Shown here: piece by piece, positions 24,001 to 35,057 of the stretch
Layout: each line of letters begins with the position of its first letter
Position numbering within the stretch: the first letter of the stretch is position 1
Source: Smallanthus sonchifolius
Taxonomy: Eukaryota; Streptophyta; Magnoliopsida; Asterales; Asteraceae
Assembly: GCA_023525975.1 (NCBI GenBank)
Contig: CM042040.1
Location: 57,071,486-57,135,485, forward strand
Direction: 5' to 3'
DNA: 64,000 nt
The notes under the pieces: model-generated
What the model saw: only the letters and a program-made list of their open reading frames with translations
Databases searched by the model: none
Told to the model about the DNA's origin: nothing
Made by a program: the position numbers and the translations under genes

Positions 24001-24661
24001 ATCCGGTTCTTCCCAAATGTATTGCTTTACTTGGGGATAGAAAATGGGCTTTCTTCTTCTTTACCCAATGACTCGGGATTGCACCTGTTGCCAAAAAATT
24101 TATAATATTAGCAAACCAAGGTACAGATGAAACAGACATAATATGCTCATCAGGGAATGATTCATTTATCGCTATCGTGGACTCTTCATCATCAACCATG
24201 ATCTTTGATAAGTGGTCGGCTACCACATTCTCACTCCCCTTTTTATCACGGATCTCCACATCAAATTCTTGCAACAACAAGATCCACCTTATTAGTCTTG
24301 GTTTAGCATCCTTTTTCTCCATGAGGTACCTGACAGCACTGTGATCAGAATAGATAATAATTTTGCTTCCCCATATATAGGACCTAAACTTGTCTAACGC
24401 ATATACTACTGCGAGTAATTCTTTTTCGGTTGTGGTATAATTCAATTGAGCATCCGAAAGAGTTTTACTTGCATAATATATGGCAACGGGTTTCTTCTCA
24501 ACCCATTGTCCCAACACGGCCCCAACCGCATAGTCACTAGCATCACACATGATTTCAAAAGGAAGTGACCAATTTGGCGATTGTAAGATTGGGGCCTCCA
24601 CCAATTTTTGTTTCAAAATGTTAAAAGCATGGATACATTTATCATAAAAAAAACGGTGCAT
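23993..24661 (-). pseudogene. Athila RNase H segment
   Basis: It encodes the RNase H domain following RT: IMCDASDYAVGAVLGQ, TTEKELLAVVYALDKFRSY and IYSDHSAVRYLMEKKDAKPR, with the Asp/Glu/Asp residues visible. It is separated from RT by a frameshift in an A-run on the plus strand (about 24648-24655) and from integrase by another frameshift near 24040. Confidence 0.88.
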
Positions 24662-25589
24662 CTTTTAAAAGTAAGTTACATAATGGTTTCGTTATTGAGC
24701 TAAAACCCTTAATAAACCTCCTATAAAACCCCGCATGCCCCAAAAATGATCTAATGCCTTTAACATTCGTGGGATGAGGTAAAGTAGATATAACTTGAAC
24801 TTTCGCATGGTCTACCTCAATCCCACGACTCGAAATCACATGACCCAAAACTATTCCTTCTTGGACCATAAAATGACTCTTTTCCCAACTCAAGACCAAA
24901 TTGGTTTCAACACACCTTTTTAAAACTTTTTCCAACTGGTTCAAACATGAATCAAAAGATGTACTAAAAATGGAAAAATCATCCATAAAAATCTCTAAAG
25001 ATTCCCCCACCATATCTGAAAAGATACTCATCATACACCTTTGGAAGGTGGCGGGGGCATTACATAGTCCAAACGGCATTCGCCTAAATGCAAAAGTGCC
25101 ATATGGACAAGTAAATGTTGTCTTATGTTGATCCTCGGGATGTATAGCAATTTGATTATAACCCGAATAGCCATCAAGAAAACAGTAATATTTCTGACCT
25201 ACGAGTTTTTCCATAATTTGATCAATGAACGGCAATGGGAAATGATCTTTTGAAGTAGCTGCATTTAATTTCCTGTAATCAATACAAATCCGCCACCCAG
25301 TTACCGGCCGAGTGGCTACTTCCTCACCTGAGTCATTCTTGATGACTTGAATACCCGCCTTTTTGGGCACGGTTTGCGTTGGACTCACCCATGTACTATC
25401 AGAAATTGGGTAAACGATGCCGGCGTCCAACCATTTGAGCACTTCCTTCTTTACAACTTCTAGCATATTCGGATTTAACCGCCTTTGTGCATCATGAGAT
25501 GGTGCAATGACTTGATCTGTGACAATCTTGTGCATAACAATCGAGGGACTAATACCCTTCAAATCCGCAATACTCCATCCAATTGCTGC
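24642..25589 (-). pseudogene. Athila reverse transcriptase
   Basis: Motifs in order: VTGWRICIDYRKLNAATSKD, FCFLDGYSG-like YYCFLDGYSGYNQIAI, FAFRRMPFGLCNAPATFQRC, the catalytic EIFMDDFSIF (MDD form, common in Athila), LGHVISSRGIEVDHAKV and GIRSFLGHAGFYRRFIKGFS. The segment is in the same frame as gag-protease upstream, being separated only by an in-frame TAG at 25590-25592. It is broken at its 3' end by a homopolymer frameshift. Confidence 0.92.
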
Positions 25590-26559
25590 CTAATGGGCGG
25601 CTAACACTTTCATCAAAGCCTCCTCTTGTTCCTTTGTCAAATCTGATGCAATGATCACCGGGAGAGTGTCGTTTTCTCCTACAAAAGCATACTTGAGGTT
25701 CTTTGGCAAATCCTTCAACTCGACCTTTGGGGGTTGCTCCAAAGATGGCTTCAACTTTGTGTCAATGTGTTCGGGAAAGCTTTCCACTTGGTGAGTCCAC
25801 GGTGGTCTCCCATCCTTAATTGCCATTGCTTCAACCCTCTTTTCTTCTTCTTCGAGTTCCTTGCTTGTCTCAACCTGTAACCTGTCACATGAAAAGCATG
25901 TCTCTGTGGTGCCATCCTCGTTTACAATAACATCGCAAAGAGGAATGTACTCGTCAACAATGTCCTCCATAAAGCATTCATCGTTGACCAGAGAGTTAGA
26001 GATATGTGAAAAAACATTTAATCTCAACTTTCGGTTCCCAAATGTCATGTCAACCGTTCCACTTCGGCAATTAATTTGGGCATTTGCGGTTGCCAGAAAT
26101 GGTCGACCAAGGATAACCGTAGGTTGTTTTGTTCTATCGGAAGAGACATAATCCAACACTAGAAAGTCCACTAGGAAATAAAAATCTTCCACCTTCACAA
26201 TAACATCAGTCAATATTCCTCGGGGAAGCTTAGGAGTTAAGTCGGCCAAAACCACGGTAGTATCGGCCTTCCTAAGAGGGCCAAAATTATATTGGTCATA
26301 AAGGCTCCCCGGAAGAATACTAACACTAGCTCCAAGATTTAGGAGTGCCCTTTTTATTTTGAAATCACCTACTTGAATAGATATAATAGGCGCCCCCGAA
26401 TCTTGTAGTTTAGGTGGAAGAGCACCCGATAGAATAGCATTCACATTAGCGGTTACATCAAGTTTCTTTAGGAATTTATGATTCCGCTTTTGTGTACACA
26501 ATTCTTTCAAGTACTTTGCGTAAGCTGGAATTTGTTTAATGGCATCCAAAAGGGGTATG
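25590..26559 (-). pseudogene. Athila aspartic protease and linker to RT
   Basis: A retropepsin-like domain lies between NAILSGALPPKLQD (about 26460) and NRKLRLNV (about 26025), with ALLNLGASVSILPGSLYD and VILGRPFLAT. The catalytic motif is NLGAS instead of DLGAS: the codon at about 26337-26339 reads AAT, a loss of the catalytic Asp. The linker after the protease is acidic and ends at a TAG stop at 25590-25592, where the family frame continues into RT. Confidence 0.88.
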
Positions 26560-28949
26560 TTAATTTTAACCTGTCTAAACATCTCCCACATTTCTTCTTG
26601 TTGTGGTCCTCTTTTATTTACCATTTTTGTTTTAAATGGTTCAACTAATGCCTCTGGATAAGGAACGGAACCACCCGTCATATCCTTTCCTTTAGCAATA
26701 GGTGACTCATCTCTAAAAACCGGTTTAATTTTTTCAAGATTTTGAGTAATTGGTTTTTTATCATTAACAAATTCCACTTCACCTTCACTTTCCTCACCCT
26801 CAATAACATCCTCCACCACCCCTTCAACCAATTGTGGTGGAGACTCAACTTTATTATCGATAACCTTACCATTACGAAGAACCGTAACTTTACTTACATT
26901 TGCATTGGTTGAACTCGACCCTTGATGTTGCGGGTTTAATGTAGTGTTACTCGGTAGCCTCCCCCCACCTTGCTTTAACAAAGATATTTCTTCGGCCATT
27001 TGCCCCACTTGTCTTTCCAATGCCACAAAAGACTTGTCTCTCACTTCATTCTCCTTCTTTGATTCTTTCATCATCTCCAGTAGTGCATCCAACTTTGAAT
27101 TAACCGCATCATCACCCCCTGATGACCCATTTTGTTGTTGATGATCTTGATTGTAAATCCTTGGGGGGTAATTTGTGTTCCGGTTATTGTTATAAGAGTT
27201 TCTTTGATAACCACCCGAATTATAGTTCCCTTGTTGACGCGGTTGATATGAGGTTGATGAGGTGTTTTGATTCACACCTTGAAAGTTGGGGTTCATTTGG
27301 TTTGCCGCGTTCCCATACTTGAAGTTAGGATGGTTTCTCAACCCCGGATGATAGGTGTTTGATTTCATGTCATATTGCTTCCTCTCACCATACACTTGAT
27401 TCACCTCTTCTTGTCTCCCTTCTTGAAATGGGCATTCCACTGTTTTGTGGCCTAAATCTCCACAATCTTCACAAACGTCGAATCGAGCTTTTACTCTTGC
27501 TACTTCTTTCTTTTCGCCTTTCCTCAACAATGCCAATTCTCTCTCCATAGATGCCAACCTCTCTTTTGTTTCATAATCCGGGACGGACTTAGAAATCGGG
27601 TGTTTAGTTCTTCGACTAGCCGATGCCTCGGCTTTAGAGTTTTGGCTCATCCTTTCTAAGAAATCCCAATCATCTTCTTCGGGATTAGACAACAATGTCC
27701 CATTACTTGTGGACTTCAAGTACTTCCTTTCCTCTTGAGTCAAACCATCCACAAAGCACTTCACTAGTTCCCACAACTCAATTTGATGGTGGGGACATTT
27801 CCTCAACAACTCTTTGAAACGAGTAAAAGCTTCATGTAAAGGTTCACCTGTTTGTTGTTGAAAAGTCCGAATCTCAATTCGGGAGTCATCCGTCTTCGCA
27901 ACCGAGTAATATTCGTCCAAGAAAACTTGTTGCATTTCATCCCATGTGTGGATGCTATTAGCCGGCAATGTGATGAACCATTGCTTTGCTCTATCTTTGA
28001 GGGAAAACTGAAAAAGTCAGAGTTTGACCTCATTTTGGTCAAAGTTTTCATCCCCAATAGTGCTACAAATGGCAGCAAACTCGGCTAGATGAGTGTATGG
28101 CTCTTCGGTTACCATGCCATGAAAATGGGGAAGGACGTTGATGTAATTCGGTCTTGACTTGAACCTCCTCATTCCCGGAATTGGTGGAACAATTGGAGAA
28201 GCATTCTCCAAAATAGCCGGTCGAAAGCGACCATTAACTCCACACATAGGGGCTACCAGTTGTCTTCGGTTTTCATTATTGTAGCCCCCATTAAATCTCC
28301 TCCCTTCTTGTCTAGGAGGATAAACAGGTCTATCGGGTCTACCCGTTCGACCCATTGGTTGTCTCGGTCTTTGGTGAACATAATTCACCTCTTCTTCCTC
28401 TTCAAAGCCTTGCCCCTCATTGTATTATCCATATTGGCTCCGCTCACCATCTTCGTACTCGTAATCTCCAAACCCATTACCATTCCCAACCTCTTCATTA
28501 TCATCATACCCAAAGTATTCACCATCGTCGTCCTCCCAACCATCGTTCTCATTTTCGTTTCTTGGTTGAGTTCCAAAGATGTTTCCAGGAGGGGTTTGAT
28601 TTTGTTGTGGTCCCCTTCTACCTTGGTACGTGGGATTGGTTCGGATGTTAACGGGTCGGTTTTGTTGAACTGGACCTGATCCACGGGGTTGGTTGTTATT
28701 GATAGGTATAGATGGGGTTGGGGTTCGGTGAGGTGGAGTTGGTGGGCGGTTGGGGATAGGGCCTCTATTTGGAGTTGGGCCACGGTTTCTCATGCTAGAT
28801 CCAGAATGATTGCTTCGACCATCCATAGATGACGGTTCCGATGAAATAGGTTGTAGATTTTGTTGTTGGATTCGGTTTTGCCTTGCTATCTTCTCAATTT
28901 CTGGTTCAAAAGCAAGCGGTGAAGTCCTCCCGGATGAACGGGTACGCAT
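26560..28949 (-). pseudogene. Athila gag (capsid and CCHC zinc knuckle), two in-frame stops
   Basis: A single frame starts with MRTRSSGRTSPLAFEPEI at 28949. The order is a Pro/Gln/Asn-rich N-terminus, then a retrotransposon gag (capsid) region with NYINVLPHFHGM, DRAKQWFITLPAN, WDEMQQVFLDEYYS and FKELLRKCPHHQIELWELVK. A CCHC knuckle CEDCGDLGHKTVEC follows at about 27430-27475, then a Gln/Asn-rich linker. In-frame stops TAA (28425-28427) and TGA (28017-28019) interrupt it. Gag would form the virus-like particle and package the RNA. Confidence 0.9.
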
Positions 28950-29096
28950 GCACTAATCTGTCACCTGCACACACAAACAAAACCCCACGCGTAACACAAA
29001 AATAAAAGAAGATTAACCAAACAAAACAAGTAACAAATAATAAGTAAACAAGTAATCACACAAATCAACTAGAATAAAACACCAAGTGCACACACT

Positions 29097-29115
29097 CCCC
29101 GGTAACAGCGTCAAA
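29097..29115 (-). other. Primer binding site of the Athila element (degenerate)
   Basis: Next to the 5' LTR, the minus strand reads TTGACGCTGTTACCGGGG. This aligns with the tRNA-Asp type site seen intact in the nested element (TGGCGCCGTTGCCGGGGA) with three or four changes. Confidence 0.75.
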
Positions 29116-29118
29116 ATT

Positions 29119-30313
29119 TGATCGGTGTCGAAGGGACCGGTCAAAGATAAAGAATTAGAGTGTCCTAATCACCTTAAACTAGTTAGGGTAAGAAGGGTGT
29201 CGAACCACGAAGAGTTTGTGGCCGGTGCTTAACTTTAATTAACAATGTGATTTATGAAGTTGCAATGGGTCTTTCTGACCAAACACAAGTAATGATTGAG
29301 GTGAAATTAACAAATCCAACAAGCAATGATTATCAACTAGCAAAACGATCACGAGTAATCAAGTAGCAAATAAACGGTTTAAGTTGTAAACAATAATTAA
29401 AAAGGAATCACACCCGGGTTTCAAGTTCACAAGTAATTAGGGATTATCACACCAACATATGAGTTCAAACAATCAAATGGTTATCCAAATCTAACCAAGA
29501 ACATCAACATTCATACATCATCGGCAAATAGTGTAAAACAATATTCACGAATGAAATCGAGACAAATGTATGCAATATAGAATTAGATTAATCAATAGAT
29601 TCAACACAAATCAAAGTTCATAGCAATTATCATCTAACGGGGTCAATGGTGCAAGAATTTATCGACTCCCGTGAGTTCATAACCATACTAACACACAAAG
29701 ATTCAAGTGTTTCAAACCAAACGATTACAAGAATTGTTTCTCAAAGCTAGCACATGATAAAACCCTAAAAACTTACAAACAATCCACCCGGGAATGATTA
29801 CCGGTGGATTAGCCGCTCATGGTTGTGGAATTCATCTTTGATTCTTCAATTTCTTGATACCGATCTTCACTAATATGTTTCTAGCCTCCCAAAATCGCCT
29901 AAAACTGTTGTTCAAAAGATGATTTCGAATTTGGGGAAGAAACCCCCACTTAAACTCTCAAAATCGGCAGTTTCCCGAAAATCCGCATCAAAATAACGCA
30001 ACCAGCGTAAGCTTACGCTTACGCCGCAACACAGAAACCTGCTGTGAATGAACTGGTTAGGCGTAGGCCTACGCTGGGCGGCGTAAGCTTACGCTGCATG
30101 GCGTAGGCTTACGCTGGATCCTGGGTTTCTGCCCCGTTTTCTCCGTGTCTCTTCCGACTCTTGCATCTCTCACTTAATATCTTCCAAAATCATACTTTAA
30201 GCTTTCAACACCTGCACATGCATAGCTACACAAAACTTTTGTATTCCACATGTTAATTTACATAAATATAACATGTTACACCCTTTAATGCATAAAACTT
30301 TGGTCGCTTATCA
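29119..30313 (-). repeat. 5' LTR of the Athila element
   Basis: 1195 bp, TGATCGG...CTTATCA. It is 14 bp shorter than the 3' LTR because one palindromic unit and its spacer have been deleted in the cluster at 30004-30116. Confidence 0.95.
30004..30116. repeat. Palindromic unit cluster (4 units) in Athila 5' LTR
   Basis: The cluster has GCGTAAGCTTACGC running directly into TTACGCC, then GCGTAGGCCTACGC, GCGTAAGCTTACGC and GCGTAGGCTTACGC. Relative to the other LTR, the first two units have collapsed into one and the fourth unit carries AA in place of AG. Confidence 0.9.
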
Positions 30314-30318
30314 GATAA

Positions 30319-30637
30319 CGGGAAAGGTTTTGATAGCGTTTATAGGAGTATGTTTACGAATAACTTATCTTGTTTTGTAAAAGAAATTTGTAGTTCACTT
30401 TTGTTTGTGTATAGATAGGATGTTCGAAGAAATAATGAGTTAGACAATGGATAAGTAGTTATAAGAAGGATTTCTCAAGGGACAGGTACGATTTGTGAAA
30501 ACTCAAAAATTGATTATTGTCCACACATTTGTTTTCTCTATTTTCTAATTTATTTTTATTAAATAGGGTAATAGTGTAATTTCACGCATTTGTTCTCTCT
30601 CTTGCAGGTTGATAATATCCTTTAATATATATACACA
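30319..30637 (-). mobile_element. Continuation of the gypsy relic after the Athila insertion
   Basis: This flanks the GATAA duplication and has the same base character as 10803-12678. It is assigned by position only. No coding motif is visible. Confidence 0.35.
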
Positions 30638-31062
30638 CTAGGTTAGAAACCACGTGCATTACACGGATTGAATAAATTCAGTGAATAAATGTAATATTAT
30701 ACACTTAATAATAAATATTTACATATTAAATATTTATGACATATTACAGAGTTTTTTAATACAAATTTTAGAAACGTCGTATAGTTACTTTTTTAAAATG
30801 TTTTATAAAAAGAATGAAAAAAATGTTCAATTTCTAAAAATGTTTTATGAACAAACCAATATTTTTTTAAATAATAAATGTTTTATAAAAATAATTATAG
30901 AAATCAATATTATTTAATAGGGGAGAGAGACAAAAAACAAAAATCTACTAAAAAACAACTAAATAAAATTTATGCAATTAATAGGAGAGAGATGCAGAAA
31001 AATTTGTCTCACCAAATCTTTATTTATTATAGAGTATACATTTATTTATTATAGAGTATAGA
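30638..31062 (-). mobile_element. Short non-autonomous Helitron
   Basis: On the minus strand it starts TCTATACTCTATAATAAA (31062 downward) and ends with a hairpin, CCGTGTAATGCACGTGG, then TTTCTAACCTAG at 30638, followed by T. This fits Helitron structure: 5' TC, 3' stem-loop, CTRR end, and insertion between A and T. It encodes no protein. Confidence 0.75.
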
Positions 31063-31355
31063 TATATCTTTCAAATTAAAAAGAATCTTACCAGTTCTCT
31101 CACTTAATAATGCAAACTCTCTCTCTTAAACACCCTTCTTTTTCCTAAAAACCTTGCTCATCTATCTTCTTCTCACCCTAATCGATGCCTCCTTAACATG
31201 ATCGATGGGGTTTTCGACCGGTTTGACCCAAATCTTTAAACAATCGATGAATGTGTAGTCGGAGGTGGTGTCGCAACCTGCAAATCGATGGGGTCTTTTG
31301 GTGGTGGTGTCTCTAATTTGCAGATCTGAGATGTCGAAACCCGCAAACCATCATT

Positions 31356-33134
31356 GTCACACCCCGGCCGAAGACGGATTATACGTTGGGGCTGACGCAG
31401 TTGTTCATAAGCACATGATCATCTATTAATAAGTGATAATATTTATTCAACATAATTAAAGCATCCGTTACAAATAGGAATGGAAAACAAAGAGTTCGAA
31501 CATAACATAAGTTGAATTTAAACTTTATTAAAGCTAGGTCCAAAGTCCTATGTGATCATGTAGTGTCCTCAAACTGTGCACCTGAAACATGTGAGTAAAC
31601 GTCAACTACAAGTAGTTGGTGAGTAACATAGATTTTGACATCAAACAAAAGTTAAGTATAAGTTTACAATTCAATATGTTCAAAGTGCGTCTACAGCATA
31701 AATGTGAAAACATACAGGGTTCCAAGTGTATAATCAAGCCATGTTATATGTATGCACAATATAACGTCCATGATTTTCCGGTATTATTTTATTTTTACAA
31801 TAATGACATTTTCATTTCAATCCCATACTTGTTCAATATAACATGTCACATTAATTATTATTTTAAACATGTATCAACTTAAAATTTTCAATCTTTCATT
31901 TACATATTATTATATGATACTTTATTGTTTTAAGCATTCTAAATTTTTTTACGAACTCATTTATCACACGTTTGCGAACTCGGATGTTTAGAAATTAGAA
32001 ATTTCAAAACTCGCGCTTCACGTGTCACGTTCGACTACAATTTTCCTCAACACACATATTCGTTCATTCCTTTAAAAAAAATTGCGCATCATAATTAAAA
32101 AAATTCAAAGTTAACTAGTCAATTTTATATAAATAGTTTACTTATTTAAGGTTTTACTCAAATGAATTATTTATAAATCATGAATTATTTGAAATTTATA
32201 AACGTTAAATACATAAGTTTATCTATTTAGGAAAGAGTATTAATATTCAAGTTTACCATGTATATATATGAGTGTTTTATAAACAAATGTATTTTCATAA
32301 AAGAAATGTATATAAAAGTTTAGATTCATTTATTATAATCTTGTAAACTATAAAGTTTAAATTTATGATATAAGTATTTATAAGTTTTATGAAAGCCATT
32401 TTATAATTAAATGATACATATCAAAAGAATTAAACTTTAACTCTTTTATGTCATTTGAACCCTCTCATCTTAAACCCTTTGAACCCATCAATTTGAACCC
32501 CCCTATTCTTGAACCCTAGAACAAAGAAAATCAACCCAATTTTGACTTACAAAAGTCAAACAGACAATCTGTCCTTCAATTTCTTTCAAATTTGAAGTTG
32601 GAATCCTCCAATTATGATCCTAAATCAATCAGGGACGAATGGCAAAAAAAGAAACAACCATTCACTTTTGAAAACTTTTGTCAAATCCCTACAATTTAGG
32701 AACCTAACAGGGCTTACGGTCGTGAGTTTGAAAACCCCTAGACCATGTCCTAATCCGCTAATCTCCCTCGATTTACAACTGTAAACGCGTTACTCTTTGA
32801 TGACGAAACACCCTATAAATACTAGCTGCAATCTCAGACCCAAAGCACTCAAACCGGTTTCTTTTTCTCTCTATGTTCGTTCGACGCTAATAGAAGGGGA
32901 AACGAGCTCCACCTCGTGACAGACCAAGGCCGATGGAGTCTCCGTTGCCTTCAAAAACGACTCCAGGTAACCCTTACACGTCTTTGATTCGCGCTTCTGG
33001 CCTTGTTCTTCCTTATTACCGAATTAGGGTTTGTTGGGGGAAACCCCTAGTTGTATCTGATCGGTTGGGAGAAGAAGGAAGGACAGATGGCTTTCATTTT
33101 TATAAGCCATAAATCTGGATATTGTAAACAAAAC
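31356..33134 (-). repeat. Second LTR-like segment of the TGTCACACCCC family, end unclear
   Basis: It begins TGTCACACCCCGGCCGAAG and has GGATTATACGTTGGGGC and CACCTGAAACATGTGAGTAA, equivalent to blocks of the LTR at 7388 but clearly diverged. The other end was not found. It could be the opposite LTR of the same gypsy relic or an independent solo LTR. The divergence favours the latter. Confidence 0.45.
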
Positions 33135-33208
33135 AGGAACTGGTCTAGTGGTTAACATCTTAATACCATGACAAGAGGTCGCAGGTTCAAACCCTGTAGC
33201 GACCTCCG
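33135..33208 (+). repeat. tRNA-like relic (SINE head or tRNA pseudogene)
   Basis: An A-box-like TGGTCTAGTGG at 33141-33151 and a B-box GGTTCAAACCC at 33184-33194 are correctly spaced for an internal RNA polymerase III promoter. The flanks CAGGAAC and GCGACCTCC do not form an acceptor stem, so a working tRNA is unlikely. Confidence 0.5.
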
Positions 33209-34267
33209 TGCCTTATTTTTATAATGTTTGCTTGTTAAATCACACCAATTTATATGTATGTATGAATATATGAAATCTTATAAAAATAAAGGGGAATATA
33301 TATATACACTTTTGGTAAATGACAACGTTTTCGAATAAAATTTAAAAACACACACATATATATACACGTTATTCTGCAATACACGTTATTCTACAATATA
33401 CGTTATTTTACAACTTTTATGATACGTAAATATAAAGATTTACTTATAGATAATTATCGTTATAAACGTTCGAAGGTTGACCATTATAATCCTTTTCAAA
33501 TACAAATATTTATATAGACATTTATAATAATGATTGCTTAAAAAAATTTACATCCAAATACACAAATGTCTTTACAAATACAAAAGTGTAAAATCAAAAT
33601 ACACAAGTGTAAAATAAAAATACATATGTGTACAAACAAAATACACAAGTGTAAAATCAAAATACACATGGACAACTTCCAAACCTATTTCCTCTTGAAC
33701 TACTTTTTTTCCTTTTCCAACCCTTTTCAATGTACAACAATTAAAACAAAAATTACAAATGCTTATGGTAAAAAACTAAATAAGCACAACATTTCTTAAA
33801 ATGAAAATTTTAAAAATAATATCCAAACATTTCTTAAAAATGAAAAACCTAAATAAGCACAACATTTCTTAAAAATGAATGAAGAGGGTCTTCAAGTTCT
33901 TTTTATTTTTAAATAATCACCTGCAACAAACTCGTAAAGGAATCATCATTTTGAACCTTCATCCCCTCTTTGCTTTCTTGGAACCTTATTCTTCTGCAAA
34001 TCGGTGCCGGCGATTAGCACAACAACGTGATTTCCACCTCCGAACCCAACTACAGAAATAAGCCATTCATTTGTCATGCCTTCTAAATCATGGGAAATCT
34101 TGCCGGAAATCATGGGATTTCCGGATCCTTCAGAGCTGGATATGTGTAATAAACTCGCCCCGTGGTGATAGCTTCAGATCTGGAAATGGAAGGAGTAATG
34201 ACGATCCAAACGAGCGCCCCATGGTGATAGCTTCAGATTTGGAAATGGAGAAAGTGAGGGTGAAAAA
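33209..34267. other. Non-coding AT-rich stretch with local direct repeats
   Basis: Imperfect repeats of AAATACACAAGTGTAAAATC occur at 33580-33670. A TGGTGATAGCTTCAGAT-containing 40-bp segment is duplicated at 34160 and 34221. No gene was seen. Confidence 0.45.
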
Positions 34268-34692
34268 TCTATACTATATAATAAATAAATGTTTTTGCAT
34301 GCCACGTGTCGCCTCCATATTCATTCTCACAATTTTTTTCCCGCCTCTCTCTCCTATTTAATGCACTTCTATCTTTTAATAATAATATATATTTAAAGAA
34401 AAAATACTAATTATACTAATAAAACACATTTATTTTAAATTATCTCTTATCATAAGAAACTGTAAAATTTAATTATATTTCTTTTATTATTAATCAGATA
34501 GTAAATAAAAGTCAAGTTATATTAAAAAATAGTAATTAACGTATTTTCGAAACCCAATTATATATTAATTTTTATATATTTTGAATTTGTTTTATATTCT
34601 TACTATAGGTAATAAATTTCTACACATAAAGATTTAAAATTTATATGTATTGATATATTTCACTCCGTGTGTAGACACGAGATCTAAACTAG
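34268..34692 (+). mobile_element. Short non-autonomous Helitron
   Basis: It starts TCTATACTATATAATAAATA at 34268 after an A. It ends with stem-loop CTCCGTGTGTAGACACGAG, then ATCTAAACTAG at 34692, followed by T. The length is 425 bp, close to the copy at 30638-31062. The shared 5' end and the CCCGCCTCTCTCTCCTATTTA stretch mark the same family. No coding. Confidence 0.8.
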
Positions 34693-35057
34693 TAGGTGAA
34701 TATATGGTGGTAATATCTTCAGATAAAAAACTAATAGGGGGTGTTTAGAGAGAGAGATCATTCCGTAAGACCGTGTACCTTCTTCGATATCTTCTCCATC
34801 AATGACCCAACCTTGTAATCTTCGTTTGAAATATGAAAAACCCTAATTCTTGATGGAGATGAAATAGATCCAGGAGGTTATGTGTTTAGAGAGAGATGGA
34901 AATGAATGGATGGTAGGTTTAATAGAGAGAGGGTGAGGAAATGTTTGGTCTAGATTGGATTTTCATAACAACCCAGGCTTTTCATTTGATACGTCTCATA
35001 TATATATATATAACCATCACTATCTAGTAAAATTATACATCTTTAAAACCATCAACA

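Larger units (their letters stand above)
12679..30313 (-). mobile_element. Athila-type Ty3/gypsy LTR retrotransposon, minus strand
   Basis: The element is bounded by LTRs at 12679-13887 and 29119-30313, with target duplication GATAA at 12674-12678 and 30314-30318. Total span is 17.6 kb; subtracting the nested 4.4-kb element gives about 13.2 kb, within the Athila range. Order on the minus strand: 5' LTR, primer site, gag, protease, RT, RNase H, integrase, long spacer, post-pol ORF, 3' LTR. The LTRs differ by roughly ten substitutions and a 14-bp deletion, so insertion is fairly recent. The coding region nevertheless has at least three in-frame stops and three frameshifts, so this copy cannot make a full polyprotein. 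Confidence 0.93.

Noticed and set aside
28260..28679. Plus-strand open frame of 139 codons with hydrophobic stretches
   Set aside because: It is antisense to the Athila gag region. Hydrophobicity comes from reading Asn/Gln-rich codons backward.
30681..30917. Plus-strand frame rich in Asn, Ile and Lys
   Set aside because: It lies within an AT-rich short Helitron on the opposite strand and shows low-complexity composition.
33135..33208. Possible tRNA gene on the plus strand
   Set aside because: It has good internal promoter boxes but no acceptor stem pairing and no clear cloverleaf. It is treated as a SINE head or pseudogene.
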